DNA from: Microdochium bolleyi
Taxonomy: Eukaryota; Ascomycota; Sordariomycetes; Xylariales; Microdochiaceae
NCBI GenBank assembly: GCA_001566295.1
Contig: KQ964251.1
Coordinates: 625,838-689,837, forward strand
Direction of reading: 5' to 3'
DNA: 64,000 nucleotides
Shown: positions 21,051 to 30,806 of the stretch, in pieces
Numbering within the stretch: the first letter of the stretch is position 1
Layout of the letters: the number at the start of each line of letters is the position of its first letter
Made by a program: the position numbers and the translations under genes
Notes under the pieces: generated by a model
Told to the model about the DNA's origin: nothing
Seen by the model: the letters and a program-made list of their open reading frames with translations, nothing else
The model's database searches: none

Positions 21051-22343
21051 GGATGTTGGCCTCGCGGCCGAGAGGGTATGGTCACGGTCGTTGCTGGACG
21101 ATTGTTCTTTTCTGAAGCGAGGGATTTCATCAAGAAGTTCCCAGGACATAGATTCGCCTAGCCATCTTGAGGCCTTCCAGAGACCATTCTTCAGAAGGAT
21201 AGCAGATTCTGTGCCTGTCGTGGCTGTGTGATGGTAATCATGGAGTCACCATCCGCGACTTGTCGAGGACGACATCAGATGAAAGTCATGGATACAAACT
21301 CATGTCACACAGAAACCTGCTCAACACTGTCGGTCGAGCGCAATGAGTGTCACAGGTAGTGTTGTCCCGACCAAGCTCGCGGACCGAAGGAACTGTACCA
21401 CTGCATGTTGACAGCCGGTTCTCTCGTCCATCATCACTCAGGCTGGACTTCGGTTGTAGCATAGCAAGTTGACCGCACATATATCACACGTACGTGCATG
21501 GCGATGAGGTGCTGTAGGCAGCACCGGTGAGAGACCCCGCTTGAGTGCTTCTCTTCCTTCGCAACCTCTCAACAATAGAATCTCATAGTCTTGCTTATTA
21601 ACTAGTATGCATATCAGATTCCAACACTTCCGTTGATGTGTAGCACAGAGTCAAAGCAGTAGACAAGCGAGAGAGAGAGACCCAAGACCATCCACCGCCT
21701 ATCTCGCAACTGCCCTGAGCCGTTGTCTTGGGCGCTGCGCAGCCTGACCGGGCAAGTGGCCCAGGTCCCTGGGATGATGTTTTCTTTCCCGTATGCATGC
21801 CCTAAGTTCGCTCACCCAAGAGCCTTTCACGCAGACCTCCGAGGCTCGGCGCTAGTTGACGACCTCGGTCACGACAAGGAAGGGACAACCCAACCCAACC
21901 TCCATCTCGGACTACCAACTGAATGCAAACCTTATTCAAACGGCGACGAGTACTCCGCGACGTCGAGGCAGATGGGCGCCTGAATAATCTCGGGGGGAAC
22001 CAAATAGCTTTGTTGGAGAGAACAGAAGCGAGCCGCCATTGGCATTCATTAGACGAATGCCGATCATCATGCAGCCAATGGAAGCAGGCAGCTCAGCTGG
22101 CGTCCTTGCCTCATACGGAAGGTAGCCCGGCTGAGCAGGCCAAGCAGACGACAGTGAAACCCCAAGCGTGGGGGGCGATCTGTGTCAGAACTTACTTTCC
22201 TCTACCTTGCCAAGTGAACACATGAAGTCTGCTGGATTCGCAAGCCTGTGTTTTCCCTTTCGCGAGCCTGCTTCCGACGTATCCCCGCCAGGAGTAGGAG
22301 CAGGCAGCAGCGAAGTCTCAAGACTCCCAGCTCCAAACTTACT

Positions 22344-22399
22344 GCGCGCAATCCCGACAGCGCGCAATCCCGACAGCGCGCAATCCCGACAGCGCGCAA
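22344..22399. repeat. 16-bp tandem repeat, 3.5 copies
   Basis: Three perfect copies of GCGCGCAATCCCGACA start at 22344, 22360 and 22376, followed by an eight-base partial copy. It is a short minisatellite in non-coding DNA. Confidence 0.9.
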
Positions 22400-24833
22400 C
22401 GTCAGACGGGAGGGGGAAAGAAGGTTCGTTAGCTGGTCCATATATAAGCAAATGGTATACAACATAGCCAAACCAACAAATCCCAAGCTATTCAATACAA
22501 AGCGAGGCACACGCCTCCTCCATTCAGACAGGGACACGCGTTCGGGTCCCCAGCGGCCGGGCGCGTGGGAGAACGCGGCGTGAATGCCGGAAGTAGGTTC
22601 AGTAGCGTAGTTAGCAGCGCAGCTCCAGTAGTGGCGGCTGGGGCTTCTCGAGTTGGCCTAGAGGCAGGTGGGATAGGGTTTCGGCTCACGTCATGTCGTT
22701 CAGCTGGACGTTGGCGTGTGTGCATGCGTGTGTGTGTAAAAGCATCATTTCGAGGTTTCCTTTTTTACACTTCTCACGATAAGAGGGGGGTATGGAGAGG
22801 GTGTATTGGAGACGACGATGCACTCCGTCCTCTCTTGTGTGGGGGGGATGGCAATCCAGAAGTGTAAATCCGATGACTTATACTTTCTGGACCCATGGAT
22901 ACTTGACACGGCAGCAGCAACAGCAGCAGCAGCGCTCAACTCATGACAAGGCAACGAGTCACGCGACCAACGGACCAGCAGAGAGAGAGAGGCACGGGAT
23001 GGTACAAATAAGGTACTGGACAGTGCGGACGCAACAAAGGCTTATTATCCCCGTCTGAAACCCTCAGGGAAAGGCAAGCAAACAAGCAAGCCAAGTCTAG
23101 CCAGGGCCCCCATGATCCTGTCACCGAAGGAACGACCGCCTGGAAGGGGGGGTGTGCCTTGTAGGCTAAGCTTTTCGCGTCTGCAGGGTCATTAGTTTAG
23201 AGTTTTTCCAGAAGCAGTGGGCCATCCCCCGCCCCTCGGGGCCCTTGGCGCCCGAAGCGAGGAGGGCCAGAGCCAGGGGGGTCTTCTCGAACAGGGCGGA
23301 AGGTGGGTGTGTGGGGAGCGGCAGGGTGAAATAAAGGTGTTGCGATAGAGAGAGGCAGAGCCAGAGCCAGAGCGAGAACAAGCCTCCGGGATTCGCTACG
23401 CCTCAGCCACCTTGAGAAGATATGCCGTCACAAGGTTTCGGGCAGGCAGGTGGCTGAAGCCTCGTAACTGTCTCTGCTCGGCAGCATGATCCTCGCCGTT
23501 GTCGGAAGCCCCCTCCGAAAAGACAGGCCTATTGTCATTCGCCCCTTCTAAGGTCTTCCCGGGTTCCAGGCTCGGAAAGACCTCGGATACTCCTCGGAAA
23601 CGTGAAACGAGCGTGCGAACTGTATTTCAGCTCGCCTGGACCGCGGACAGCTCTTGTTGATGGCGCCACTCCTATTGAGTTCATCGCCAGCCTGGAATGC
23701 CTTGATCAAGAAGGTTGGCTGAGTCGTTGCGACCTTTAGTCGTTGGGGACTCGGCACACACGGAAAAGGTAGAACGGGTCATCAGCGAAACACTCTCTGA
23801 TCGCATGCACTGATGACTGATTCCTCCGTCTCTCCTCGTCCCGTCCGTCTGAAAGCATCCGCCAAGCCTTCTCGTGCTGACGGCGTTTGCTATAATGGAA
23901 GCGAAGACGTGAGGCAATATCGAAGCTTGCTGCGTGAGGATGGTTCTGAGCTTGGGCATGGGGGCTTCGCATTGCACGAGGCAACTTACTGTGCAGATAC
24001 GCGAGCGGTGGCTGACGCACAAGGGAACTCCCGTGGCCAACCTTCCCGATCCGGGCAAAAGGTCACTCCCACTCCAGCGCCGATGAGGCTTTAGAGTTCC
24101 GCCTTGCCTCGCGCTGGACTCAGGCGTCCAGCATGGGTGCTGTATGCTCGCTCGGCTGAGTGAATCGCTGGGAGACGACAACGGGCGTGTGTCAATCCAC
24201 GGATCAGCCCAAACGCTTCTTCGCCATGGGCTTCAGAGTGACTGCGTGTACATCCACAAAGGATGTTGCCTAGCATGGCTCAACGGTGTGGCTTTGTGAG
24301 GAGGTGCACCCTACCAACAAGCCGTCCTCGCAAACACCACCGCGCCGACCGTCATTTCCCCCGTCGTCTAACCGGCCACTAATCGCCGTACACATAACGT
24401 TTGCTAGCCTGTCGCTCAGCTGAAGCCAAGCCAAACTCAAAAAATACACAAAGGCCAGGGAAATCCCACCGGGAGGGTTCTGCGCCCCTGACTAGAGGGC
24501 GTACAAAGACCAGACCAACAAGCGCCGGCGCGCTGCGATGGGCCCAACGTCCAAAGGGCCATGTGCATTCCCCCAAGACGGAGTAAGTTCAGCCCTAGAT
24601 TCCAGTGGCGGGCGCAACGACCTGCGTCATCGTGGTGCGGAAGACTTTCCACGTTTCGTCATCGGTACTGGGTAGGGTACATCCCAGACGGATGGGCCAA
24701 GCTGTGGGATCTCGCACATGAGACAAGCATATCCGAGACCAACACGTAATCGCCATCCCCTCTCAGAGTTCACGCTCTGTCTATCAGCTACTTACTGTAT
24801 GGGGCGCGTCGTCCCGTGTTTGCTGGCCTTGGA

Positions 24834-24865
24834 CCAAGGCCGAACCAAGGCCGAACCAAGGCCGG
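24834..24865. repeat. 11-bp tandem repeat
   Basis: Two perfect copies of CCAAGGCCGAA followed by a third copy diverging at its end (CCAAGGCCGG). Non-coding. Confidence 0.85.
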
Positions 24866-25241
24866 CACACGCTCCTCCAACTCGTCCTTCCTCCTCGTGC
24901 GTGCCCATACTTTAAGATTTACAACTGCTTAATTCTGTCTCCTCCTTGCGTCGTGGGTTTATGCGATGAGAGACAACGCGCCGCGCTGCGCTCCACATGC
25001 GATTGCAAACTTTGCTCGCATCACCGTCGGGCAGCTCTGTGCGGTCTGCATTCTCCGCATATGCACGGAAGTAAGCTACAGTAAGTAGTAATACGAGTTC
25101 CTCTGTAAGCCGTAACTGAAGCGCCGGAAGATAATGCAAAGGAATTGAGCCGCTCAGTCATCATTCGCCACCCGCGACATCTTCTCCAAAGCGTGTCTGC
25201 CACTACAAAGTAACTAATGCCAACTTTACAATGCTTCAACC

Positions 25242-25264
25242 TTTTTTTTTTTTTTTTTTTTTTT
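25242..25264 (+). repeat. Poly-T run of 23 nt
   Basis: Uninterrupted T homopolymer in intergenic DNA. It could be a retroposed poly-A tail on the minus strand, but no target-site duplication was recognised. Confidence 0.9.
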
Positions 25265-26244
25265 CTTCCCCTTGCTTCTTCCTTGGCTGAGATTTCCCGT
25301 CTTTGCTTCCCGTGCTAGAAGCATGCCGCAAACATTCGGAAACTCTGTACAGACTCCTCACAAGGGAAAAAATAAAAATAAAAACCTTAAAATGGGGATC
25401 ACCCGCACGTCGCACACCCTCCTCGGGATTTCACAAGCACGGGACCGCGGCCCAGGTTTGTCCGGCGGGACGAACCAACAACCGAACCCAACCCCATCCG
25501 ATACGAGAATGCGCAAACACCACCCGTCCCCGTGCCCCGTGGAAGAACAAGAAAAGGGAAACCCTCTTTTTTACTCTTTTTGTGTCTCATCACCGCCGTG
25601 GCGGGAAGCATCTCGTACGGGAAAGTCAAAATTGACGACGCTGTACGGAGTACAAACACTTCTCCACCCCTCCCCTTCCCCTTCTCTCCTTCCCCTGGCG
25701 GCCTGCCAGGGCTAGGGGGGGGGGGCGGTCTTGATTCCATTGATTCCATATGCCAGCAGCTGACATATGCCAGGGTATGTGCGCCTCGTTTAAACCTACC
25801 ACATAATTTCGACCGAGGCCAATAGTAAACTGCTGATGATGGCAATGATGATGATGGGCCGCCGCCCGTCTGAGCTGTGTCTCGGCCAGGGTTTGGGGGA
25901 GGACCAAGATACATTTGCACTTTTCGCTCATCACCGAGCGATTGCAACTCTAATAAAGACAGAAAGAAAGCAAAAAGCCTCTACTTCCCACGCTCGACGT
26001 CAGAGGCCCACCAGGCCAGGAGAGAAGGACGACACAGACGAAACGACCATACAGGTAGCATGCCTTATGCGGCAACAAGTCCCCGCTTGGCAGATTGACA
26101 ATGAACGACCCCCAAGATTACCGGAGTCATTACATACTGGCTGCTGCGTAGGCAGGCGGTGCGTGATTGCTGTTCTCTTTTGCCCTCCTGCATTTCTGGT
26201 CCTCCTCTCCGGGGCAGTCTCCGGTGCGGCGAGGCCAGGGTCTT

Positions 26245-26273
26245 CCCCCCTTCCCCCCTTCCCCCTACCCCCC
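26245..26273 (-). other. G-quadruplex motif in the 3' flank of PNGase A
   Basis: On the plus strand four C-runs of 6, 6, 5 and 6 bases are separated by two-base spacers. On the minus strand, the sense strand of the neighbouring PNGase A gene, this is an ideal four-run G-quadruplex motif about 430 bp past its stop codon. Confidence 0.7.
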
Positions 26274-26702
26274 GAGTCAGTGCTGAAAAGAGGAAGATGC
26301 CTGTGCTGTGCCTCTTCCGCCGTGGATCACATTGCATCCCTCCTTCTGGCCGGGGTTCTCGTTGGTCGGTTTACGAGTCCTGTGGAGGTCCAGCGGCACT
26401 GACATGGGGATCTACGAGGATTTCATGTGCCGTAGATCATCGCGACAAAGATTGACAGCAGGGGGGTGGAAGGGGGCAGGTGGATTGGATGGTAGGGCCG
26501 GGGGGGGGAGGGGGAAGGGAGATGAAGGTTTGCAAAGACAGGACAAAGATTCCCACAAGTGACGGGCGATCGATACATGTATTTTGATTGCTTCCATGTG
26601 CCCGCGGCCTATCAGGGCAGCCGGCGCCGCAGGTGTTCGGTCCGCCTGGTGGAGCCCCGGGCATGCATGCGGCCCCCAATCGCGCCTAGCGCCAAGGTCG
26701 CG

Positions 26703-29189
26703 CTAAACCTTAAAACCGTGGGGCGGGCGGGCGGCTCCGCTTCCCTGCTGCGAGGCCGGACGCTGCTGTTGCTGCTGCTGCTGCCATGCCGTTGATGCGA
26801 GATGCAGGTGGCCTTGGGAATGGCATGCTCCCTCGTCGGCGTCAAAGGGTGTGGTGATCCCAAAGTGCCGCCGCACGGCCAGAGGCTCGGCGAATCCAGA
26901 CCACGACGACGGCGACGGCAGCTGCACCGCGGCCCGTTTGCCGCCGGACGATGATGATTTGACTTCGCCCTCGTCGTCATCCGCCGGCCCATCGTGACCA
27001 CTCTCTGAACCTTCGTGCTGCTGCTGCGCAGAAGGCATACCATCGTCATCATCAGCATCGCCACCACCACCACCACCACCACCACTCTTGCTAGGTGCCG
27101 CAGCACACCTCTCGTGGTCGGCAACCACGCTGCCGTTGACCGCCGTCACGTTTCGAAAATAGAGTTCCTCGCTCTTGTCGGCGCCCGCCAGCGGCTGGGC
27201 GCCCAGCAGTGCCCCGAAATAGAAGAGCTGCTGGGTCGACCCAGATCCCGTGCTGGTCTTGCGGTCCGCCGACGCAAAAAACTCGCCACGCCCTTGGCGC
27301 AGTGTCTGCAAGTAGGTGCCGCCACGGCTGTTGTTATTGTGATTGCGATGGCCATTGGGACCGTGGTAGCCCTCGGCGCCGGTCGGCAAGACGCTGCTGC
27401 CGCGGGTCCTGAGCTGTAGCCCCTCGAGCAGCGTCGACCGGATCGCCAGCCCGCCCTCGTCGTCGAGCGTGATGCTCTGGTTACACACGAGCGGGTACTC
27501 ATATGCCGTCTCAAAGTGATATTGACTATTTTTCGTTGTCGACCCGTGCATGGCGGCGGCCGCAGTGTCCAGGCCGCGGACTATGAAGTCGTTGACCTGC
27601 CTGAACCCATAGTCGGCTACTAGCGCGACGTTGGCGTAGCCGAGCTCCTGCGTCCACCGCACGTGTCTGTGTCCACCGTACAGGGAGCGTACGTGGGCGC
27701 CTACGGCCAGCGTCCGCTGCACGGTGACCTCGAACGACAGCGTCTCGTTGGAGCCTGTCGCGTTCTGGTGCAGAGAGCGTGATATGCCGATCGTGGGCTG
27801 CTGCTGTCCTCCGCCGTACGGGTGTTGAGCCGGGGTCTCGGTCATTGTGCCTGTCGTGACAGAGTCGCTGTCGTCGTCGAGCCACAGGAAGATCTTGCCG
27901 GTCACGTACCAGCTTGCGCCGATGCGGTCGCTGAGAGCACCGCCGCCGACGCCGTCGTCGTGAATACCGACGACCCGGAGCGAGAACTCGTGCTGCTGAC
28001 CATCGCAGAGCTTCGGCAGCCACGGTGTGATGTCGACCTGGTGCTCGCGCAGGTCAAACGCCTGGAGGCCGACGATTGGCCGGTGCAGGCTCGGGGTCAC
28101 GCCACCGGTGAAGATGACAGGAAAGGGCCAGCTCACGCCAGCGAGCTGGCCATCGATGAGCAGCTGGACCTCCCGAAAGGGTGATAGGCCAGGCAAGGTA
28201 TCGTAGGTTCTGGCGAAGGTGGCCCTGTCAGTGTCCAGGACGTTGCTCCACCAGAATTCCTCTGCGGCCTGGCCGTTCGCGGCAATGGTGAAGACGGCCC
28301 GGTTGGTGTTCCTCGGGATCGAAACTATCTTTGAGGCTCGGTCCCGTGGGACGATGAAGTGGCTCGCTTGACCTAGGTCCGCTTGGTCCGAGGATACCGG
28401 AAGAATCAAATCGGCTGGCTGCACATTGTCGTCATGTGTTGTGACCTGGTAAAACGTCGCAGTCAGGGTTGCATTGAAAGTCCCTGTGTATTTGTCGTCG
28501 ACCAGATTGCCGAGATCGAAGATGAGTTTTTGCGGTGCTTTCCATAAGTACGTCAGATGGGACATGTCTTTGGTCACTGTCCAGCGGATCCCCGGGTGCC
28601 TCACGGGCTCTGCAGTTGATGTGCGCCACACCTCGGTGTCGTTGAAGAACATGAGAGCCAGGCGATCAAACTGACGACCTTTAGAAACTACAGTCAAGTT
28701 TATGATGATTCGATTAAATTGGCAACTAGGCGGTGTATAGAAACCTATCATACTAGTCAGAGAGCCACCGCAACGACGAGGTTCTCTGCTACATTCCAAC
28801 GTACCAACAAAGGGTTTCCCGTAACTCCAGGCAAAGACGTGATTCATGAGCTGCGCGGAACAGTGCCGGCGAGGCTCCGAGGATGCATCGTTAGGCGCAG
28901 GACCTGCACTCTCGATGGCCCCAGACCGCCCCCATTCCGCAATACGACCATCCACCACGACGGGTTGAGTTACCTGGAAGCATTCCAGGGGGCGGCCTTC
29001 TGGTGGCGGCGTGTGCTGCACGATAATTCTGGCTTCGCCTGAGGAGGAGCAGTGGCGCCACAACAGGAGCACCATCGTCAATACGAGGAGTGGGAGGATG
29101 CGTTCTTGGCCGGCACGGCGCGGGCGGCACGAGCCGCTGGGGTGGTGCTCCCCACCCGATGCCGGAGCAAAAGATGGCTGCTTGCTCAT
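26703..29189 (-). CDS. Peptide-N-glycosidase A-like amidase (PNGase A family)
   Basis: Two exons: 29189-28805 and 28744-26703, with a 60-nt intron at 28804-28745 (donor GTACGT, branch CTGAC, acceptor GATAG). The intron is divisible by three and has no stop, so it reads through as 20 extra residues. Removing it restores the family sequence KPFVG-FYTPPSC. The product is 808 aa. A basic N-terminus leads to one membrane anchor (about 31-46), then the PNGase A fold (motifs NRIIINLTVVSKGRQFDRLA and FFNDTEVWRTSTAEP). The enzyme class cleaves the bond between the glycan core GlcNAc and Asn in glycoproteins or glycopeptides, in the secretory pathway or outside the cell. The C-terminal 100 residues are low complexity (poly-Gly, poly-Asp, poly-Gln). 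An ATG at 29336 would add 49 Pro-rich residues; I prefer 29189 because the sequence before it looks like leader. Whether it is active is not shown. Confidence 0.88.
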   Translation of the reverse strand: MSKQPSFAPASGGEHHPSGSCRPRRAGQERILPLLVLTMVLLLWRHCSSSGEARIIVQHTPPPEGRPLECFQVTQPVVVDGRIAEWGRSGAIESAGPAPNDASSEPRRHCSAQLMNHVFAWSYGKPFVGTLECSREPRRCGGSLTSMIGFYTPPSCQFNRIIINLTVVSKGRQFDRLALMFFNDTEVWRTSTAEPVRHPGIRWTVTKDMSHLTYLWKAPQKLIFDLGNLVDDKYTGTFNATLTATFYQVTTHDDNVQPADLILPVSSDQADLGQASHFIVPRDRASKIVSIPRNTNRAVFTIAANGQAAEEFWWSNVLDTDRATFARTYDTLPGLSPFREVQLLIDGQLAGVSWPFPVIFTGGVTPSLHRPIVGLQAFDLREHQVDITPWLPKLCDGQQHEFSLRVVGIHDDGVGGGALSDRIGASWYVTGKIFLWLDDDSDSVTTGTMTETPAQHPYGGGQQQPTIGISRSLHQNATGSNETLSFEVTVQRTLAVGAHVRSLYGGHRHVRWTQELGYANVALVADYGFRQVNDFIVRGLDTAAAAMHGSTTKNSQYHFETAYEYPLVCNQSITLDDEGGLAIRSTLLEGLQLRTRGSSVLPTGAEGYHGPNGHRNHNNNSRGGTYLQTLRQGRGEFFASADRKTSTGSGSTQQLFYFGALLGAQPLAGADKSEELYFRNVTAVNGSVVADHERCAAAPSKSGGGGGGGGDADDDDGMPSAQQQHEGSESGHDGPADDDEGEVKSSSSGGKRAAVQLPSPSSWSGFAEPLAVRRHFGITTPFDADEGACHSQGHLHLASTAWQQQQQQQRPASQQGSGAARPPHGFKV

Positions 29190-29732
29190 CTGTCGTGGTC
29201 GCGCGACTCTGCCGATGCTGGGTGTGGGAAAGGGTGGCACTGTGCCTCTGTGACGCGGTGATGTGAAGGGGGAAGGGGGTTGGCCGTGGCAGAGGAGCGG
29301 CTGTGGTGCTGAAAAGCCAGGGTTCTCTGTAACCATGCCTGCAACGGAGAAGAGCTCCGGGCGGGGTCATAGCTTCCCGGTCAGCCTCTCAAAGCCGAAA
29401 CCGCGCTACGACCGGCAGGGAGGCGATCGAGTACGCAGGATGAGACCTGCATGCAGCTCGCTCATGTCGTGCGACAAGCACCAGCGCGCGGCTCAGGTGC
29501 CGTCGAGGCCGGTGAATGTCCCTGTGACGGGTACGGCTGCGTGCAGGGAGGAAGGCCAGCAGCGAAAAATAACTGGGGTTCTTGTGTAGGAGTGTGCGGC
29601 CTGACCCAAATCCATCTATCATTTCGAGAAGGCTGATGCTGCATGGCGTTGCTGCCACCGTGATTACAGGAAAGTCAACGTCTGCAGGAGGAGACAAGAA
29701 GTAAAGAAGTGTGTGCTTGGTGCGTCGTGGGC
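29190..29732. other. Leader and promoter of PNGase A; 3' flank of the next gene
   Basis: On the minus strand the stretch just before 29189 is C/A-rich and looks like a 5' leader, although a frame from ATG 29336 runs through it in phase with the PNGase A coding sequence. The part from 29337 to 29732 shows no gene. Confidence 0.45.
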
Positions 29733-30134
29733 TCAGGAGCAAGCGGTGTTGTCCCAGTACCGTCTCCTGGCAGCAATAGCGAGCTTGTTGCCTTCGAATC
29801 GGTGCTGGAAGTAGTTGAAGACGGCAAACTCGTCTCTGGTCATGACATAGCTGTCCGGTTGGGCAACGACCTTTGCCCATAGAGCGTGCAGCGCGGACTC
29901 GAGGATGTTGCTGATGACGGCGTCCTTGGCGCCCTCCGGACTCTCACGGGCAATCTCCAAAGCCTGGGCAACCTCGGTGTTGTCCTGGACGGGCAGGAAC
30001 TGGTCCGTCCCCTGGGTGCTGAAGAGTTCGAACATGGGCATGGTGGCGGTGGGAAGATGGGTGGCCATGGTGTGGAGTTTGGAGTATGGGGACTGGCGGG
30101 AGATGTCCTGAGCGTTGACAATGAGCATGGTCAT
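29733..30134 (-). CDS. Small conserved-looking hypothetical protein (133 aa)
   Basis: Single exon, 133 aa from the ATG at 30134. The same frame is open further upstream but without an in-frame ATG, so that part is probably promoter. The protein has no signal peptide. Its C-terminal half is helical and charged, with the stretch VMTRDEFAVFNYFQHRF followed by ARRRYWDN. I believe similar short proteins ending this way occur in other Sordariomycetes, but that is memory and was not checked. The N-terminal half contains a Met/Thr/Pro-rich segment (THLPTATMPMFELF). It lies just downstream of PNGase A in the same direction, 543 bp away, but nothing links their functions. No function can be given. Confidence 0.62.
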   Translation of the reverse strand: MTMLIVNAQDISRQSPYSKLHTMATHLPTATMPMFELFSTQGTDQFLPVQDNTEVAQALEIARESPEGAKDAVISNILESALHALWAKVVAQPDSYVMTRDEFAVFNYFQHRFEGNKLAIAARRRYWDNTACS

Positions 30135-30785
30135 CGGGGAGGCTTGCTCGGAATATACGCTGAGGGTTGTCGCTGTGTTAAATAGGGAGGTGCGGGATAC
30201 TGCAGACAGCTGTATTGGGCTGAGAGTGCGTGTAAGAGGAGCGTAATCAGGGGGTGACGGTGTGATCAGAAGGTGTTCTGGCAGGGCCGAGTTTATGTAT
30301 GCGCCACAGTATTGCAGTAGCGGCCAAGATCTCCAGAGATCCTGGTATCGTCTTGTATTGTATGACTGGGTGTTCGGGGCCGGCCTGCTGAGGTTTGCCA
30401 CAATGTATGGATATTCTTGAGCTAGTAAGAGGAAATCCTGGGCTCGGGATGATGCTTGCTGAGTCTGTTGTCGACAGGATGATACGTGAAGATCGTCCAG
30501 GGGGCTGGCTCGGCGGTCATGGGTGGCCCAGGGTCTTTAATACCCGTTTTCAGAAGCCCTCGAGAGGAACTCGGGTCACGAAGGAGGATTCAAGCACGGT
30601 GGAGCGGCCCAGTACGGCCGAAATCGTCATGAGCCAGATCCCTGGGTGGTGGGCTGCGAGGTGTGAACGCAAAGGTGTGAGTGCAAAGGTGTGGATATAA
30701 CACAGCTCTAGCGCCGAGCCCTCTGCAAGAAAACAACGTTGGTCGAGCAAGAGCCGTCCGGCATCCTGGCTACGGGAGCACAGGG

Positions 30786-30806
30786 CTCCGTACGGAGTAC
30801 TCCGTA
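30786..30806. repeat. Overlapping palindromes with the TACGGAGTAC motif
   Basis: CTCCGTACGGAG and TACGGAGTACTCCGTA overlap to form a 21-bp nested palindrome. The 10-mer TACGGAGTAC recurs at 25644, 33203 and 36678. Confidence 0.6.

Larger units (their letters stand above)
21051..26702. other. Gene-free 5.6-kb region rich in simple repeats and G/C runs
   Basis: I see no convincing gene. The stretch contains a 16-bp tandem repeat (22344-22399), an 11-bp tandem repeat (24834-24865), a 23-nt poly-T run, AGC-type microsatellites (about 22912-22933), an 11-G run (25715-25725) and two G-quadruplex-type arrays at 26245-26273 (minus strand) and 26494-26520 (plus strand). The part nearest 26702 is 3' UTR and flank of the PNGase A gene. 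Confidence 0.55.
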
